The notes under the pieces were generated by a model. The model had not been told where the DNA came from. It worked only from the letters and a program-made list of their open reading frames with translations, and searched no databases. DNA of 50,367 bases, taken from contig JAIYDY010000011.1 of the NCBI GenBank assembly GCA_027487245.1, forward strand, positions 1 through 50,367. The letters run 5' to 3'. The position numbers were made by a program, and so were the translations under genes. Below are positions 18,086 to 27,092 of the stretch, one piece after another; position 1 is the stretch's first letter, and each line of letters opens with the position of its first letter. This stretch comes from Hyphomicrobiales bacterium (GTDB lineage: Bacteria > Pseudomonadota > Alphaproteobacteria > Rhizobiales > Beijerinckiaceae).

Positions 18086-19237
18086 ATGATGCGACTGTTC
18101 TACGACCTGCGTGTCCGTGCCGTGTTTTATCAGGTTTTGGCGGTGGCGGGCGTTGTCGCGACCGGCTGGTATCTGGCCTCGAACGTGTCGCAGAAGCTTG
18201 CAGAGCAGAACATCGTCACTGGCTTTGCCTTCCTGGGCCGCGAAGCCGGCTTCGTCATCAGCCAGAGTTTCATCGACTACAAGCCGACCGACACTTTCGC
18301 CCGCGCGCTTCTGACCGGTGTTCTCAACACGATCTGGGTCTCGTCGCTTGCCGTCACCTTCGCCACATTGATTGGTGTTGTCATCGGCATTGCGCGGCTG
18401 TCGAGCAATCCGATGCTCAGGTCACTCGCCTTCTTCTATGTGGAGGTGCTGCGCAACGTGCCGCTGCTTCTGTACCTGTTCCTTTGGTACGGACTGATCA
18501 TCACGATGTTGCCGCCGGTGCGCGAGGCAATCGAGTTGGTGCCGCATGTCTTCGTTTCAAACAGCGGTCTGACGATTCCGGCCATGATGTGGTCACCAGC
18601 CCACACGAACGTGCTTGTGGCCTTTGCAGCCGGCGTTGTGCTGGCCATGCTCGTGCGCAGGCGGATGATCGCGCAGCGGGTCGTGACCGGGCAGGCCAGA
18701 CGCGTCTGGCCCTGGGTGCTGATGTCGCTGTTTGCACCGGTCCTGATCGCGGTGCTGTTTTTTCAGCCCGAGATCGTCATCGAGTACCCCGAGAAAGGTC
18801 GGTTCCGCCTCACCGGAGGAGCGCATCTCAAGCCAGAGTTTACGGCACTCCTGTTGGGTTTGACGCTCTCTGCATCGGCAGGCATCGCGGAGACGGTGCG
18901 CTCCGGCATTCTTTCGGTTCAGAAAGGGCAATGGGACGCCGCCAAGTCGCTGGGGTTCAACCGCGGCATGTCCTTGAAGCTCGTGGTCTTGCCGCAGGCG
19001 CTTCGGGTCATCATTCCACCGCTCACGAGTTCCTATCTCAGCCTGTTCAAGAACTCGTCACTTGCAACGGCGATCGGCTACCCTGATCTGGTGCTCGTCA
19101 CAAACACGACGATGAACCAGACGGGTCAGGCAATCGAAGGCATTGCCATCATGATGATGGTCTATCTCGGCTTGTCGATCATGATTTCGATGCTCATGAA
19201 CTGGTACAACGCCCGCGTGGCGCTCAAGGAGCGTTGA
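18086..19237 (+). CDS. aapQ: General L-amino acid ABC transporter permease (AapQ)
   Basis: 383 residues. It is longer than HisM-type permeases, as is usual for AapQ, because of extra N-terminal and central segments. Landmarks are FLGREAGFVISQSFIDY, YVEVLRNVPLLLYLFLWYG, the EAA loop RSGILSVQKGQWDAAKSLGF...LPQALRVIIPPLTSSYLSLFKNSSLATAIGY, and a C-terminal helix. Inner membrane. It partners AapM, whose gene starts 3 bases later. Confidence 0.94.
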   Translation: MMRLFYDLRVRAVFYQVLAVAGVVATGWYLASNVSQKLAEQNIVTGFAFLGREAGFVISQSFIDYKPTDTFARALLTGVLNTIWVSSLAVTFATLIGVVIGIARLSSNPMLRSLAFFYVEVLRNVPLLLYLFLWYGLIITMLPPVREAIELVPHVFVSNSGLTIPAMMWSPAHTNVLVAFAAGVVLAMLVRRRMIAQRVVTGQARRVWPWVLMSLFAPVLIAVLFFQPEIVIEYPEKGRFRLTGGAHLKPEFTALLLGLTLSASAGIAETVRSGILSVQKGQWDAAKSLGFNRGMSLKLVVLPQALRVIIPPLTSSYLSLFKNSSLATAIGYPDLVLVTNTTMNQTGQAIEGIAIMMMVYLGLSIMISMLMNWYNARVALKER

Positions 19238-19240
19238 GCG

Positions 19241-20326
19241 ATGGCGCAAACCGAACCAGTAGCAGCGATGCCGCCACCGCAGCCGAGCTATCTGCAGCGC
19301 GTCGTGAAGCCGTTGTTTGGAACGCCGCTCAACGCGGTGATCTCATTGATATGCCTGTGGCTGTTCTGGATCATCGTCAAGGCTGTCTGGGGCTGGCTTG
19401 TAACCCGTGCGGTTACGGAAGGTGGTGCTGCGGTGTGCCGGGCCAGCAGCGGTGCCTGCCTGCCTTTCCTCGTCACAAAGGCGCGGTTCATGATCTTCGG
19501 CGTCTATCCCTATGACGAGCACTGGCGCCCTGGCCTGTCGATGGCGCTGTTCTTCGCAGCCATAGGCGTTTCGATGATGCCGCGCTTCTGGGGGCGATGG
19601 CTCCTTGCACTCTGGGCAATGGTGATCACCGCCAGCATGATCCTGATCGCAGGCGGAGTGTTCGGCCTCAGGGCCGTGCCGACAACAATGTGGAGTGGCC
19701 TGCCGCTGTCCTTCATCCTCACGGCTGTTGGCCTTGCGCTGGGCTTTCCGCTTGGCGTTGTGCTGGCGCTGGCGCGCGCCTCGAAACTGCCCGCGATCCG
19801 CATCATCGCTGTGGTCTTCATCGAGGTCATTCGCGGCGTGCCGTTGATCTCGATCCTGTTCATGGCCTCGGTGATGCTGCCGCTGTTCATGCCGACCGGC
19901 GTGACCGTGGACAAACTGCTGCGCGCCCAGATCGCGATCATCATCTTTGCAGGGGCCTATATCGCCGAAGCCGTGCGTGGTGGATTGCAGGCAATCCCGC
20001 GCGGCCAGCACGAGGCCGCTGGTGCACTGGGGCTGCATTACTGGCAATCGATGCGACTGATCGTGCTGCCTCAGGCGCTGAAGATCGTGATCCCGCCGCT
20101 GGTCAACATCTCGATCGGATTCTTCCAGGATACCACGCTGGTCACGATCATCGGCCTGCTGGATTTTCTCTCGACGATACGGACCGCGATGCTGGACCCG
20201 GAATGGATCGGCGCAGCCGTGCTGGAGGGCTATGTCTTCGCCGCGACGGTGTATCTCGTCTTTTCCTATGGAATGGGGGCCTACAGTCGATATCTTGAGC
20301 GTCGTCTGCGCACGGGGCACCATTAG
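19241..20326 (+). CDS. aapM: General L-amino acid ABC transporter permease (AapM)
   Basis: 361 residues. The N-terminus (YLQRVVKPLFGTPLNAVISL), the CRASSGACLPFLVTKARFMIFG segment and the later FIEVIRGVPLISILFMASVMLPLF and RGGLQAIPRGQHEAAGALGL...LPQALKIVIPPLVN match AapM. It should dimerise with AapQ. The expected ATPase gene aapP is not next. Instead, 8 bases after the stop, an oppositely oriented FAD oxidase gene begins at its 3' end, so the ATPase must be supplied from elsewhere. Confidence 0.94.
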   Translation: MAQTEPVAAMPPPQPSYLQRVVKPLFGTPLNAVISLICLWLFWIIVKAVWGWLVTRAVTEGGAAVCRASSGACLPFLVTKARFMIFGVYPYDEHWRPGLSMALFFAAIGVSMMPRFWGRWLLALWAMVITASMILIAGGVFGLRAVPTTMWSGLPLSFILTAVGLALGFPLGVVLALARASKLPAIRIIAVVFIEVIRGVPLISILFMASVMLPLFMPTGVTVDKLLRAQIAIIIFAGAYIAEAVRGGLQAIPRGQHEAAGALGLHYWQSMRLIVLPQALKIVIPPLVNISIGFFQDTTLVTIIGLLDFLSTIRTAMLDPEWIGAAVLEGYVFAATVYLVFSYGMGAYSRYLERRLRTGHH

Positions 20327-20334
20327 GCAGCGAC

Positions 20335-21630
20335 TTACCCGGCTCTCGACGCGCGGAACTCCTTGGCAAAATCCATGGCCTGATAGGTCCAGTAGGTCAT
20401 CTGGGCGGTGAGCCTGCCGAAGGGACCGCCTGCCCAGTTCAGTCCGAATGGCGCATATTGCCGGTAGCGGTCGCTTGCGCCCAGAATGCCCTCGGCGACC
20501 ACCCTGCCGCCAATCGCGGTGGTGTTGAGGCCATGTCCGCCGAAACCATAGCAATGCCAGACATTCGGCTGCATCTGGCCAATCATCGGCATGAGATGGC
20601 GCGCATAGGACATGAGCCCCGACCAGGCGACATCAATCCTGATGCCAGCGAGTGATGGATAGGTCGAGACCATCGTCGCGCGCAACATGTCTGCAAGACG
20701 TGCAGGCTCGCTCGTGCGGGTGGTAATGCGACCGCCCCAGAGCAGCCTGCGGCCTTCATCGACAAGGCGGTAGTAGTCACCTGCGCGCCGGCTGTCGCTG
20801 ATCGCCCAAGGCACGCCGATGACGGCCCCAATGCGCTCGGGCGCCACCTCGGTCAGCAGCACATAAGTCGCAATCGGCAACATGGCGCGCTGAAGTTTCG
20901 GTGATACCTGGCCCGTGTAGCCGCCTGTCGCAAAGACGACGTCGCGGGCCTGCACCTCTCCATAGGACGTGCGCAGCACCTTGGTTGCGCCATCAAGTGT
21001 GGCGTCGACGACGGGCGAAGCTTCGAAAACCTGCCCGCCAGACGCCTCGATGCCCGAGGCGAGACCCTGCGCATAGTTGAGTGGATGGAAATGGAACGCC
21101 TTGGGATCGAACAACGCGTCGTAATACTTCGCGGAGCGCAGCACGGCGCGGACTTCATCTTTGTCACGGAACTCCAGCTTGTAGTCGAAATCCCGCGCCA
21201 TCTGATCCTGGCGTGCCTTGAGGCCGGAGGCGTCGGCGTGGCGCAGCACGCTCAGCTTTCCATAGGTCACGACATCGTCTGACCGACCGAAAGCCGCGAG
21301 ATTGTCCTCGACGATGCGTACGCCCTCGATCGACAGCCGGTAGAGATCATGCGCAGCGTCGCGGCCCGCCATCATCGCAATGTGGGAGAGGCTTGTGGCG
21401 TATCCCGGGCCCACAAAGCCACCGTTGCGGCCAGATGCACCCCAGCCAATGCGCTCCGCCTCCACAATCGCCACCTTGCGTCCAGCACGGGCCAGTTCGA
21501 GTGCAGTGGTCAGTCCCGCCAGGCCGCCGCCGATGATGGCCGCATCCACGCTGACAGTGCCTTTGAGTGCGCCCCGCGCCGGCGATGGGTTGCGGGTACG
21601 TGCGTAGTAGCTATCAACGTAGTCGGCCAT
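20335..21630 (-). CDS. FAD-dependent amine/amino acid oxidoreductase (DadA/PuuB-like)
   Basis: 431 residues. The N-terminal region (DSYYARTRNPSPARGALKG) precedes a DAAIIGGGLAGLTTALELARAGRKVAIVEAERIGWGASGRNGGF FAD-binding stretch, the DAO-family signature. The string ATGGYTG and the C-terminal YGFGGHGLNTTAIGGRVVAE complete the fold. This architecture is that of gamma-glutamylputrescine oxidase (PuuB) and related enzymes that oxidise secondary or primary amines. An aggagggg ribosome binding site precedes the ATG. It is 42 bases downstream of the amidohydrolase gene and probably cotranscribed. Substrate not determined. Confidence 0.9.
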   Translation of the reverse strand: MADYVDSYYARTRNPSPARGALKGTVSVDAAIIGGGLAGLTTALELARAGRKVAIVEAERIGWGASGRNGGFVGPGYATSLSHIAMMAGRDAAHDLYRLSIEGVRIVEDNLAAFGRSDDVVTYGKLSVLRHADASGLKARQDQMARDFDYKLEFRDKDEVRAVLRSAKYYDALFDPKAFHFHPLNYAQGLASGIEASGGQVFEASPVVDATLDGATKVLRTSYGEVQARDVVFATGGYTGQVSPKLQRAMLPIATYVLLTEVAPERIGAVIGVPWAISDSRRAGDYYRLVDEGRRLLWGGRITTRTSEPARLADMLRATMVSTYPSLAGIRIDVAWSGLMSYARHLMPMIGQMQPNVWHCYGFGGHGLNTTAIGGRVVAEGILGASDRYRQYAPFGLNWAGGPFGRLTAQMTYWTYQAMDFAKEFRASRAG

Positions 21631-21672
21631 CGACCCCTCCTCGAGGAAAGTCAGCCTGATCAGGCAGGAAGA

Positions 21673-23127
21673 TCAAGGGCTGCATAGCGGCAGTGACAGG
21701 GGCGCGAGTCTCTTCAGCGAACGGCGCTGCGGGTCAGCCTGCTCTGCCGCCCGGCAGGCTCGTTTCTGCGCATCCTGCAATTGCCGGATTGCTCCCTCGA
21801 CATCGAGTGTCATGACCTTGCCATCGCGCACGATGGCACGGCCATCCACAAAGACATCGCGCACAGCACGATCGGCCGCGCAATGGATGAGGTTGCGCAG
21901 CGGGTCATACACAGGTTGCATGGTCGGGACGGACAAATCCACAAGCACGAGATCGGCCTTCGCGCCAACAGTGATGCGGCCGATATCATCGCGGCCCAGC
22001 GCCCTCGCGCCGCCCGTGGTCGCAATGTCGAAGAGTGTTCCTGTATCGATGTCGAAAACCGATCCGGCGGTGACCCGCGAGCAGATGAGCGCCTCGCGCA
22101 TCTCCTCAAGCATGTTGAACGGATAGCTGTCGGTGCCAAGACCGACATTGACGCCGGCACGGCGATACCCTCCCAGCGTCTGCAACGTCATGCCAGAGCG
22201 GGCAAAAGTCACGGGGCAATGCGCCACGGTGGCGCCGGAGCGCGCGAGCCGTCCCAGATCGTCCCGCGTCCGCTGCCGCGTCCAGCTGTGATGATCGAGA
22301 AAAATGCAATGACCGATGATGAGGTCGGGCCCAAGCAACCCGAGCCGCTCCATCATCTGCGGCGCAGTCTCTCCCGACCGGCGCAAGAGCTCTTCGTGTT
22401 CGGCCATGGTCTGAGCACCGTGGATGGTGATGCGATAGCCGCGGGACCGGGCCTCGGCTGCCGCCTCGCGCAGCAACTCTTCCGAACAGGTCTCAATCTG
22501 CGAGGGCGCGATGACGCCGTCGATCCTGCCCGAGGGATGCGCCCGTGCCTCGTCGACGAAAGCCAAGGCCTGCTGGTAGCGCTCACGCCCCCGCACCTTG
22601 TCCCACGTGAAATCAAGCCGGTGGCTCCCCTCCATACGCCATGCTGCCTCGCGGAAGCCGGGCGCGAGCCAGGCGCGCATGCCGCTTTGCGCCGCCAGCG
22701 GCAGCCAATGGGGATGGACGCCCGCGATGTCGAGATGCGTTGTGACACCGGAGCGCATCAGATCGGCCAGCATCACAATCTGGCAGGCGGCTTTGGCATC
22801 GGCATCAGAGTCGACCAGCGCCGAATACTCGTACAGCGCATTGCCCCAGAGCGCGGCGGTGCCAACATCCTCGAAAAGGCCTTTGGCGATGGGTTCGTCG
22901 CCGGAGTGACAATGTATGTTGACGAGCCCGGGCATTGCCATGACCTGACGACCGTCGATCTCGGTCTCGGCTTGGCCCCCATAGGCCGGCCCGACATGCA
23001 GGAAACCTTCCTCCGAGAATGCGACATCAATGTCCTGCCGGTAGCTATGGGTGGCCTCGCCATCGGCGCGGACAATCGCCCAAGCACAATTTCGGATGAC
23101 AGTGACGGGAGCGGACATGTGGACCAT
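21673..23127 (-). CDS. Amidohydrolase-superfamily deaminase/chlorohydrolase (subtype III)
   Basis: 484 residues. Metal ligands are visible as the H-x-H pair in LVNIHCHSGDEP, His in ITIHGAQT, His in IGHCIFLDHH and the catalytic Asp in GLGTDSYPFNMLEEMR. This pattern is that of the TrzN/AtzA/SsnA/guanine deaminase group acting on aromatic or heterocyclic amines. The C-terminal KADLVLVDLSVP and VRDVFVDGRAIVRDGKV belong to the composite beta domain. It lies upstream of, and likely in operon with, the FAD oxidase. The N-terminus is taken at the ATG at 23127; another Met three codons on is possible. Confidence 0.9.
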   Translation of the reverse strand: MVHMSAPVTVIRNCAWAIVRADGEATHSYRQDIDVAFSEEGFLHVGPAYGGQAETEIDGRQVMAMPGLVNIHCHSGDEPIAKGLFEDVGTAALWGNALYEYSALVDSDADAKAACQIVMLADLMRSGVTTHLDIAGVHPHWLPLAAQSGMRAWLAPGFREAAWRMEGSHRLDFTWDKVRGRERYQQALAFVDEARAHPSGRIDGVIAPSQIETCSEELLREAAAEARSRGYRITIHGAQTMAEHEELLRRSGETAPQMMERLGLLGPDLIIGHCIFLDHHSWTRQRTRDDLGRLARSGATVAHCPVTFARSGMTLQTLGGYRRAGVNVGLGTDSYPFNMLEEMREALICSRVTAGSVFDIDTGTLFDIATTGGARALGRDDIGRITVGAKADLVLVDLSVPTMQPVYDPLRNLIHCAADRAVRDVFVDGRAIVRDGKVMTLDVEGAIRQLQDAQKRACRAAEQADPQRRSLKRLAPLSLPLCSP

Positions 23128-23541
23128 CGCAGTGTGCCCTGGCGGGAGGAAACGGGTTTGCGGCTTCGGTGAGGTCGGTGAACCGTCCGGAACGAGTTGG
23201 AGGCTACTCTCAATTGGGGAGGATGCGAACCGGCATACTGCTGCTGTGAGGGGTCAGCCCGTGGCGTTGGTGCACGGATAGCCCATTGCGGGTGATCAGC
23301 CCCCACTGAGTGGACCGGTTGGAATGCTGGTGCATTGACGGCCTCGCTGCCATCGCGGGCGGTGGTCGGCTTGCCGACGGATGGGGTCGCGCAGCTGTCC
23401 GCGCGGCCATGGCTCCATCTTGCGGAAAGCCGGTGCCCGGGTCAATTCCCAGCCGTCACGCTGTCAACTCCGAGGGGCGCACTCCAAATGGGCGCGCCCT
23501 CCAAATCCAGCGGCCATTGAGTGTGAAGAGCTGTCAGCTCC
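23128..23541. other. Gene-poor gap with decayed insertion-sequence traces
   Basis: No intact gene is seen in this stretch. On the minus strand a short frame reads LSVHQRHGLTPHS, which resembles the N-terminus of IS481-type transposases (VHQ-N-A-R-LTP). Around 23441-23486 are the strings shared with 16554-16614. The promoter of the amidohydrolase gene must lie at the left side of this gap. Long plus-strand frames crossing it have no recognisable motif. Confidence 0.35.
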
Positions 23542-24351
23542 TCAGGAGGCGCGCCGAACCGTCGAAGGATCAGCCTCGTCCCAGACTTTTTCCGGCATGG
23601 GAAGACCTTCAAAAACCTTCGGGCCCAGCGGACGGTCCGGCGCTACGCCAATTCCTTCGAGCACCCACATCACCTGCCGAACATGCTGGCCGGCGTGCCA
23701 GACCGTTCGCTCCAGGAACTCGTGCATGGTCTGCTCGCCATAATAGACATCGGCACGCCTTGACCAGTCACAGGTCTGCCCCGGCCCATCGAACCACTCC
23801 GACATCCGCCGGCGCATCGTCTCGTTATACGCGACGAGTTGCTCGCGCCCGCTTTGCTCGGGGGTCGGAACGCGCATGTAGCTGTCGAACGTCAGCGGCA
23901 CGCCATCCTCGTGTTCAAGGAAGGCATCGGCGATGTTGGCGATGTGCCAGCCGAGTTGTGCAAAGGTGCGCGGGCGGTTGGGGAGCATCTGTGCCAGCGC
24001 CTCGTCCGGCATCTGGGCGAGAAAGCGCGCAGCCCCGGCCAGCACGACGTCGAGGCGCGCCCGCATCTCCGCCACCGGCAGCATCCGCACATCGCCATAG
24101 GCGATCCCGCAAAGCTGGGCGACATCGCGGAGAACCTGGCCGTTGGCCCAGGCGTCGCCGCGCGTCACGATGGGGACCTGCTTCAGGCCGAAGCGCTCGA
24201 GTTCCTGAAACGCCGTCTCGTCCTCCAGAACGTTTCGCGACAGGAACGGCACCCCGTTCTTTTGCAGGAACTCCTTGGTGCGCAGGCAGGATGAGCAGCC
24301 CGTCATCCAGTAGACGCGGATCGCATCAGGTGCAGTCACGGCGGTTTCCAT
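23542..24351 (-). CDS. Glutaredoxin-DinB domain fusion protein
   Basis: 269 residues from the ATG at 24351. Residues about 10-85 are a glutaredoxin fold: VYWMTGCSSCLRTKEFL with active-site C19-S-S-C22, and a QVPIVT cis-Pro loop near residue 60. Residues about 95-235 are a DinB/YfiT four-helix bundle with its likely metal ligands H136 (LGWHIANI) and H219/H223 (VWHAGQHVRQV). DinB-like proteins include thiol-cofactor-dependent transferases and maleylpyruvate isomerases. A fused glutaredoxin suggests a glutathione-dependent enzyme; this is inference. It is the last gene of the GntR-amidase-ABC operon and starts 14 bases after the isochorismatase-family gene. Confidence 0.85.
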   Translation of the reverse strand: METAVTAPDAIRVYWMTGCSSCLRTKEFLQKNGVPFLSRNVLEDETAFQELERFGLKQVPIVTRGDAWANGQVLRDVAQLCGIAYGDVRMLPVAEMRARLDVVLAGAARFLAQMPDEALAQMLPNRPRTFAQLGWHIANIADAFLEHEDGVPLTFDSYMRVPTPEQSGREQLVAYNETMRRRMSEWFDGPGQTCDWSRRADVYYGEQTMHEFLERTVWHAGQHVRQVMWVLEGIGVAPDRPLGPKVFEGLPMPEKVWDEADPSTVRRAS

Positions 24352-24365
24352 GGTCACGGCCTCCC

Positions 24366-25007
24366 TCAAGCGGCGTTGGCAGGAAGGCGAGCGAGGTATG
24401 TGATCACCTCATCGCGGCTCACCACGTCGCCGTATTTTGCGTTGATGTCGAACAGATTGGCATCGTGCGGCCCGTCATGCCGATCACCGACGCATTCACG
24501 CGGCACGATCACGCGGTAGCCATGCTGTACGCCGTCGAGCGCGCCCGCACGTACACAGCCGCTTGTGGAGCATCCTGCGAGGATCAACGTGTCCACCTTG
24601 AGGGCCGCGAGCATTGGTGCCAGCGGCGTCCCGAAGAACGGGCTGGGATATTGCTTCACGAGGACGACCTCTTCCGGCAGCGGCGCAACGTGCGGATCGA
24701 TCTGGGCAAGCTTCTCGCCTGCCACCATCTTCCTCAGTGTCGGCACCTTGCGCACGAACCAGCCACCATCCGCACCCGACGGGTGATACTCGACCCGGGT
24801 GTGGATCACCGGCACGCCTGCCGCGCGTGCCGCTGCGAGCAGCGGTATGGTATCCTGAACGGCGCGCACCACGCCCTCTGCGAACAGGGCCGCTCCCGGC
24901 GTCGTGTAGGCCAGCGTAAAGTCGATGACGATCAACGCCGGGCGCGAGCCGAAGCCCACCTTGCCGTCGAAGACCCCGATATAGTTCTGTTCGCGCGAGA
25001 TGGTCAT
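24366..25007 (-). CDS. Isochorismatase-family cysteine hydrolase (N-carbamoylsarcosine/maleamate amidase-like)
   Basis: 213 residues. The catalytic Asp lies in ALIVIDFTLAY, the Lys in LVKQYPSPFFGT and the nucleophilic Cys in LAGCSTSGCVRAGALDGVQHGY. The GCSTSGCVRA string with DRHDGPHDANLFDINAKYGDV is characteristic of N-carbamoylsarcosine amidohydrolase and its relatives (maleamate amidase, biuret and ureido hydrolases), which release ammonia from amide or carbamoyl groups. The ATG at 25007 has an AAGGAT ribosome binding site. The gene lies 25 bases after the DppF-type ATPase, so its substrate is probably delivered by that importer. Confidence 0.9.
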   Translation of the reverse strand: MTISREQNYIGVFDGKVGFGSRPALIVIDFTLAYTTPGAALFAEGVVRAVQDTIPLLAAARAAGVPVIHTRVEYHPSGADGGWFVRKVPTLRKMVAGEKLAQIDPHVAPLPEEVVLVKQYPSPFFGTPLAPMLAALKVDTLILAGCSTSGCVRAGALDGVQHGYRVIVPRECVGDRHDGPHDANLFDINAKYGDVVSRDEVITYLARLPANAA

Positions 25008-25032
25008 GGGCGATCCTTTCTTGCTCTTTGTG

Positions 25033-26112
25033 TCAGTCATCGTGAGGAAAGTGGCAGGCGGCGAGATGCACTGTGGCGCGGGAACCGGAAGCTGAGACGG
25101 TGCTGCGCGCAGCATCCGCCCCGCCTTCGGGAGGCGCAAGCATCGGGTCTTGCCGCACGCAGATCGAGGGCAGCCTTGCTCCCGCCGCCTGGACCGTGTC
25201 CCCGCCACGCTCCGCGACGAGGCGTGCGCGCGGACAACGAGGATGGAAGCGGCAACCCGACGGCAGCGCTGCAGCGCTGCCAATCTCGCCGATCGGGCGG
25301 ATGCGGGCCTTGCCGCGCTCCTTTGCGGGGTCGGGTCGGGGCACGGCGGAAAGCAGTGAAACCGTGTAGGGGTGCCGCGGCGCGCCATACAGCATGTCGC
25401 GCGGTGCGATTTCGACAATGCGCCCGAGATACATCACCGCGACATTGTCGCTGACGTGGCGGACCACGCCCAGATCATGCGCGATGAACAGGAAGGCCAC
25501 GCCTGACCGGGCCTGGATATCCGCCAGCAAGTTCAGGATCTGGGCCTGGACGGAGACATCGAGCGCGCTCACGGGTTCGTCCAGGACGACCAGGGATGGA
25601 TCAAGCGCGATGGCCCGCGCGATGCCGATCCGCTGGCGTTGTCCGCCGGAAAACTCATGCGGGTAGCGCGCCGCCATCGCTCGCGAGAGCCCGACCTGCT
25701 CAAGCAGCGCATCTGCCCGGCGCGCGCTCTCAGCCCTGCCAATGCCGTGCGCCGTCATCGGCTCTCCGATGATGTCACTGGCCGTCATGCGCGGGTCAAG
25801 AGACCCGTAGGGATCCTGGAACACCATCTGCATGCGCGGACGCATGGCCCGCAGCGCAGCTGGGGAAGCTCCGATGACGTCCTTGTCCTCGAACCGGACC
25901 TGTCCGCCGCTCGGTTCGATGAGGCGCAGCACGAGGCGGCCTAGCGTGCTCTTGCCACTGCCGGTTTCGCCCACCAGGCCCAGCGTCTCTCCGCGAGCCA
26001 GGGTGAAGGAAATGCCGTCCACAGCCCGCACTGCCGGCCGCGGCCTGCCGAACAGCGTGCGGCCGCCTCCGAAGCTTCTTTGCAGATCGGCGACTTCGAG
26101 CAGCGTGCTCAT
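25033..26112 (-). CDS. Peptide/opine-type ABC transporter ATP-binding protein (DppF-like)
   Basis: About 359 residues. Walker A GETGSGKST, Q-loop MVFQDPYGSLDPRMTASDII, signature FSGGQRQRIGIARAIALDPSLVVLDEPVSALDVSVQAQILNLL (signature plus Walker B), switch FIAHDLGVVRHVSD and a C-terminal oligopeptide-transporter domain with Cys (GCRFHPRCPRARLV) that can hold an Fe-S cluster. Its ATG overlaps the stop of the DppD-like gene. It acts with that protein as a heterodimeric motor for the importer. Confidence 0.94.
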   Translation of the reverse strand: MSTLLEVADLQRSFGGGRTLFGRPRPAVRAVDGISFTLARGETLGLVGETGSGKSTLGRLVLRLIEPSGGQVRFEDKDVIGASPAALRAMRPRMQMVFQDPYGSLDPRMTASDIIGEPMTAHGIGRAESARRADALLEQVGLSRAMAARYPHEFSGGQRQRIGIARAIALDPSLVVLDEPVSALDVSVQAQILNLLADIQARSGVAFLFIAHDLGVVRHVSDNVAVMYLGRIVEIAPRDMLYGAPRHPYTVSLLSAVPRPDPAKERGKARIRPIGEIGSAAALPSGCRFHPRCPRARLVAERGGDTVQAAGARLPSICVRQDPMLAPPEGGADAARSTVSASGSRATVHLAACHFPHDD

Positions 26113-27092
26113 GCTGTCGTCTCCAGCATGCTCTGGCGATGGCAGCTTGCGGCATGCCCGACGCCGGCGAGAAGAGGGCGGACGCTTCGGCATCCGGCAG
26201 CGTCCGAAACCGCAAAGCATCGTGGCGCGAAGGCGCAGCCTTCGGGACGCCGCGCCGGATCCGGCGGGCTGCCTGCGATCGGCGTCAGCCTTGTGCCGGT
26301 TGGTGCCTCGATATCCGGTATGCTGCGAAAAAGCGAGATCGTGTAAGGGTGCCGCGGCGCGGCAAAGACCTCGGCCACCGTGCCCGTCTCAACGATACGC
26401 CCGGCGTACATCACCGCGACGCGATCAGCCTGCCGTGCCACGACGCCAAGATCGTGCGTGATCAGCACCATGGCCATGCCATCGGCATCGCGCAGGTCAC
26501 CAAGCAGATCCAGCATCTGTGCCTGCACCGTGACGTCCAGTGCCGTGGTCGGCTCGTCGGCGATCAGGACGCGCGGGCCAAGCGCGATCGCCATTGCTGT
26601 CAGGACACGCTGGCGCATGCCGCCGGAAAACTGGTGCGGGTAGTCATCGACCCGGCGTGCTGCTTCGGGTATCTGCACGCGCGTCAGAAGCTCGACAGCC
26701 CTGTCGCGGGCGGCGGAGCGGGAGATCGGAAGATGCGCCCGCAGGACTTCGGTGATCTGCTCGCTCACGCGGAAGACGGGATTGAGCCCGGTCAGCGGGT
26801 CCTGGAACACCATGCCAATGCGCGCGCCGCGCGTGCGCCGCAGTTCCTCGGGACGCAGCTTCAGGAGATCCACGCCTTCCAGCAGCGCCTCTCCGGCGAT
26901 CACGCGGCCAGGCTTCGGCAGGAGACCGAGCGACGATGTGAAAGTGACGGTCTTGCCGGATCCGCTTTCACCGACCACGGCCAGGGTCTCCCCTGCATGG
27001 ACGGACAGCGACACATCCTCGACGAGGCGAATTGCTCTCTTCTCGCCTGGCACGGCGGCTGTCAGGCCGCGAAGCTCGAAGGCGGCGCTCAT
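26109..27092 (-). CDS. Peptide/opine-type ABC transporter ATP-binding protein (DppD-like)
   Basis: About 327 residues starting at the ATG at 27092, which overlaps the upstream permease stop (ATGA). Walker [10 protein letters not shown]-loop [20 protein letters not shown], signature [16 protein letters not shown], Walker [19 protein letters not shown], switch [15 protein letters not shown], and the C-terminal [16 protein letters not shown]ys motif. The much longer open frame upstream is a shadow of the permease genes. Confidence 0.93.
   Translation of the reverse strand: MSAAFELRGLTAAVPGEKRAIRLVEDVSLSVHAGETLAVVGESGSGKTVTFTSSLGLLPKPGRVIAGEALLEGVDLLKLRPEELRRTRGARIGMVFQDPLTGLNPVFRVSEQITEVLRAHLPISRSAARDRAVELLTRVQIPEAARRVDDYPHQFSGGMRQRVLTAMAIALGPRVLIADEPTTALDVTVQAQMLDLLGDLRDADGMAMVLITHDLGVVARQADRVAVMYAGRIVETGTVAEVFAAPRHPYTISLFRSIPDIEAPTGTRLTPIAGSPPDPARRPEGCAFAPRCFAVSDAAGCRSVRPLLAGVGHAASCHRQSMLETTA

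Noticed and set aside
19343..20554. A 403-codon minus-strand open frame
   Set aside because: Antisense to aapM. Low-complexity His/Arg/Gln-rich product without motifs.
23310..25454. A 714-codon plus-strand open frame
   Set aside because: It runs antisense to the Grx-DinB, isochorismatase and DppF genes, which carry clear family motifs. Its product is Arg/Pro/His-rich with no recognisable domain, typical of a GC-rich shadow frame.
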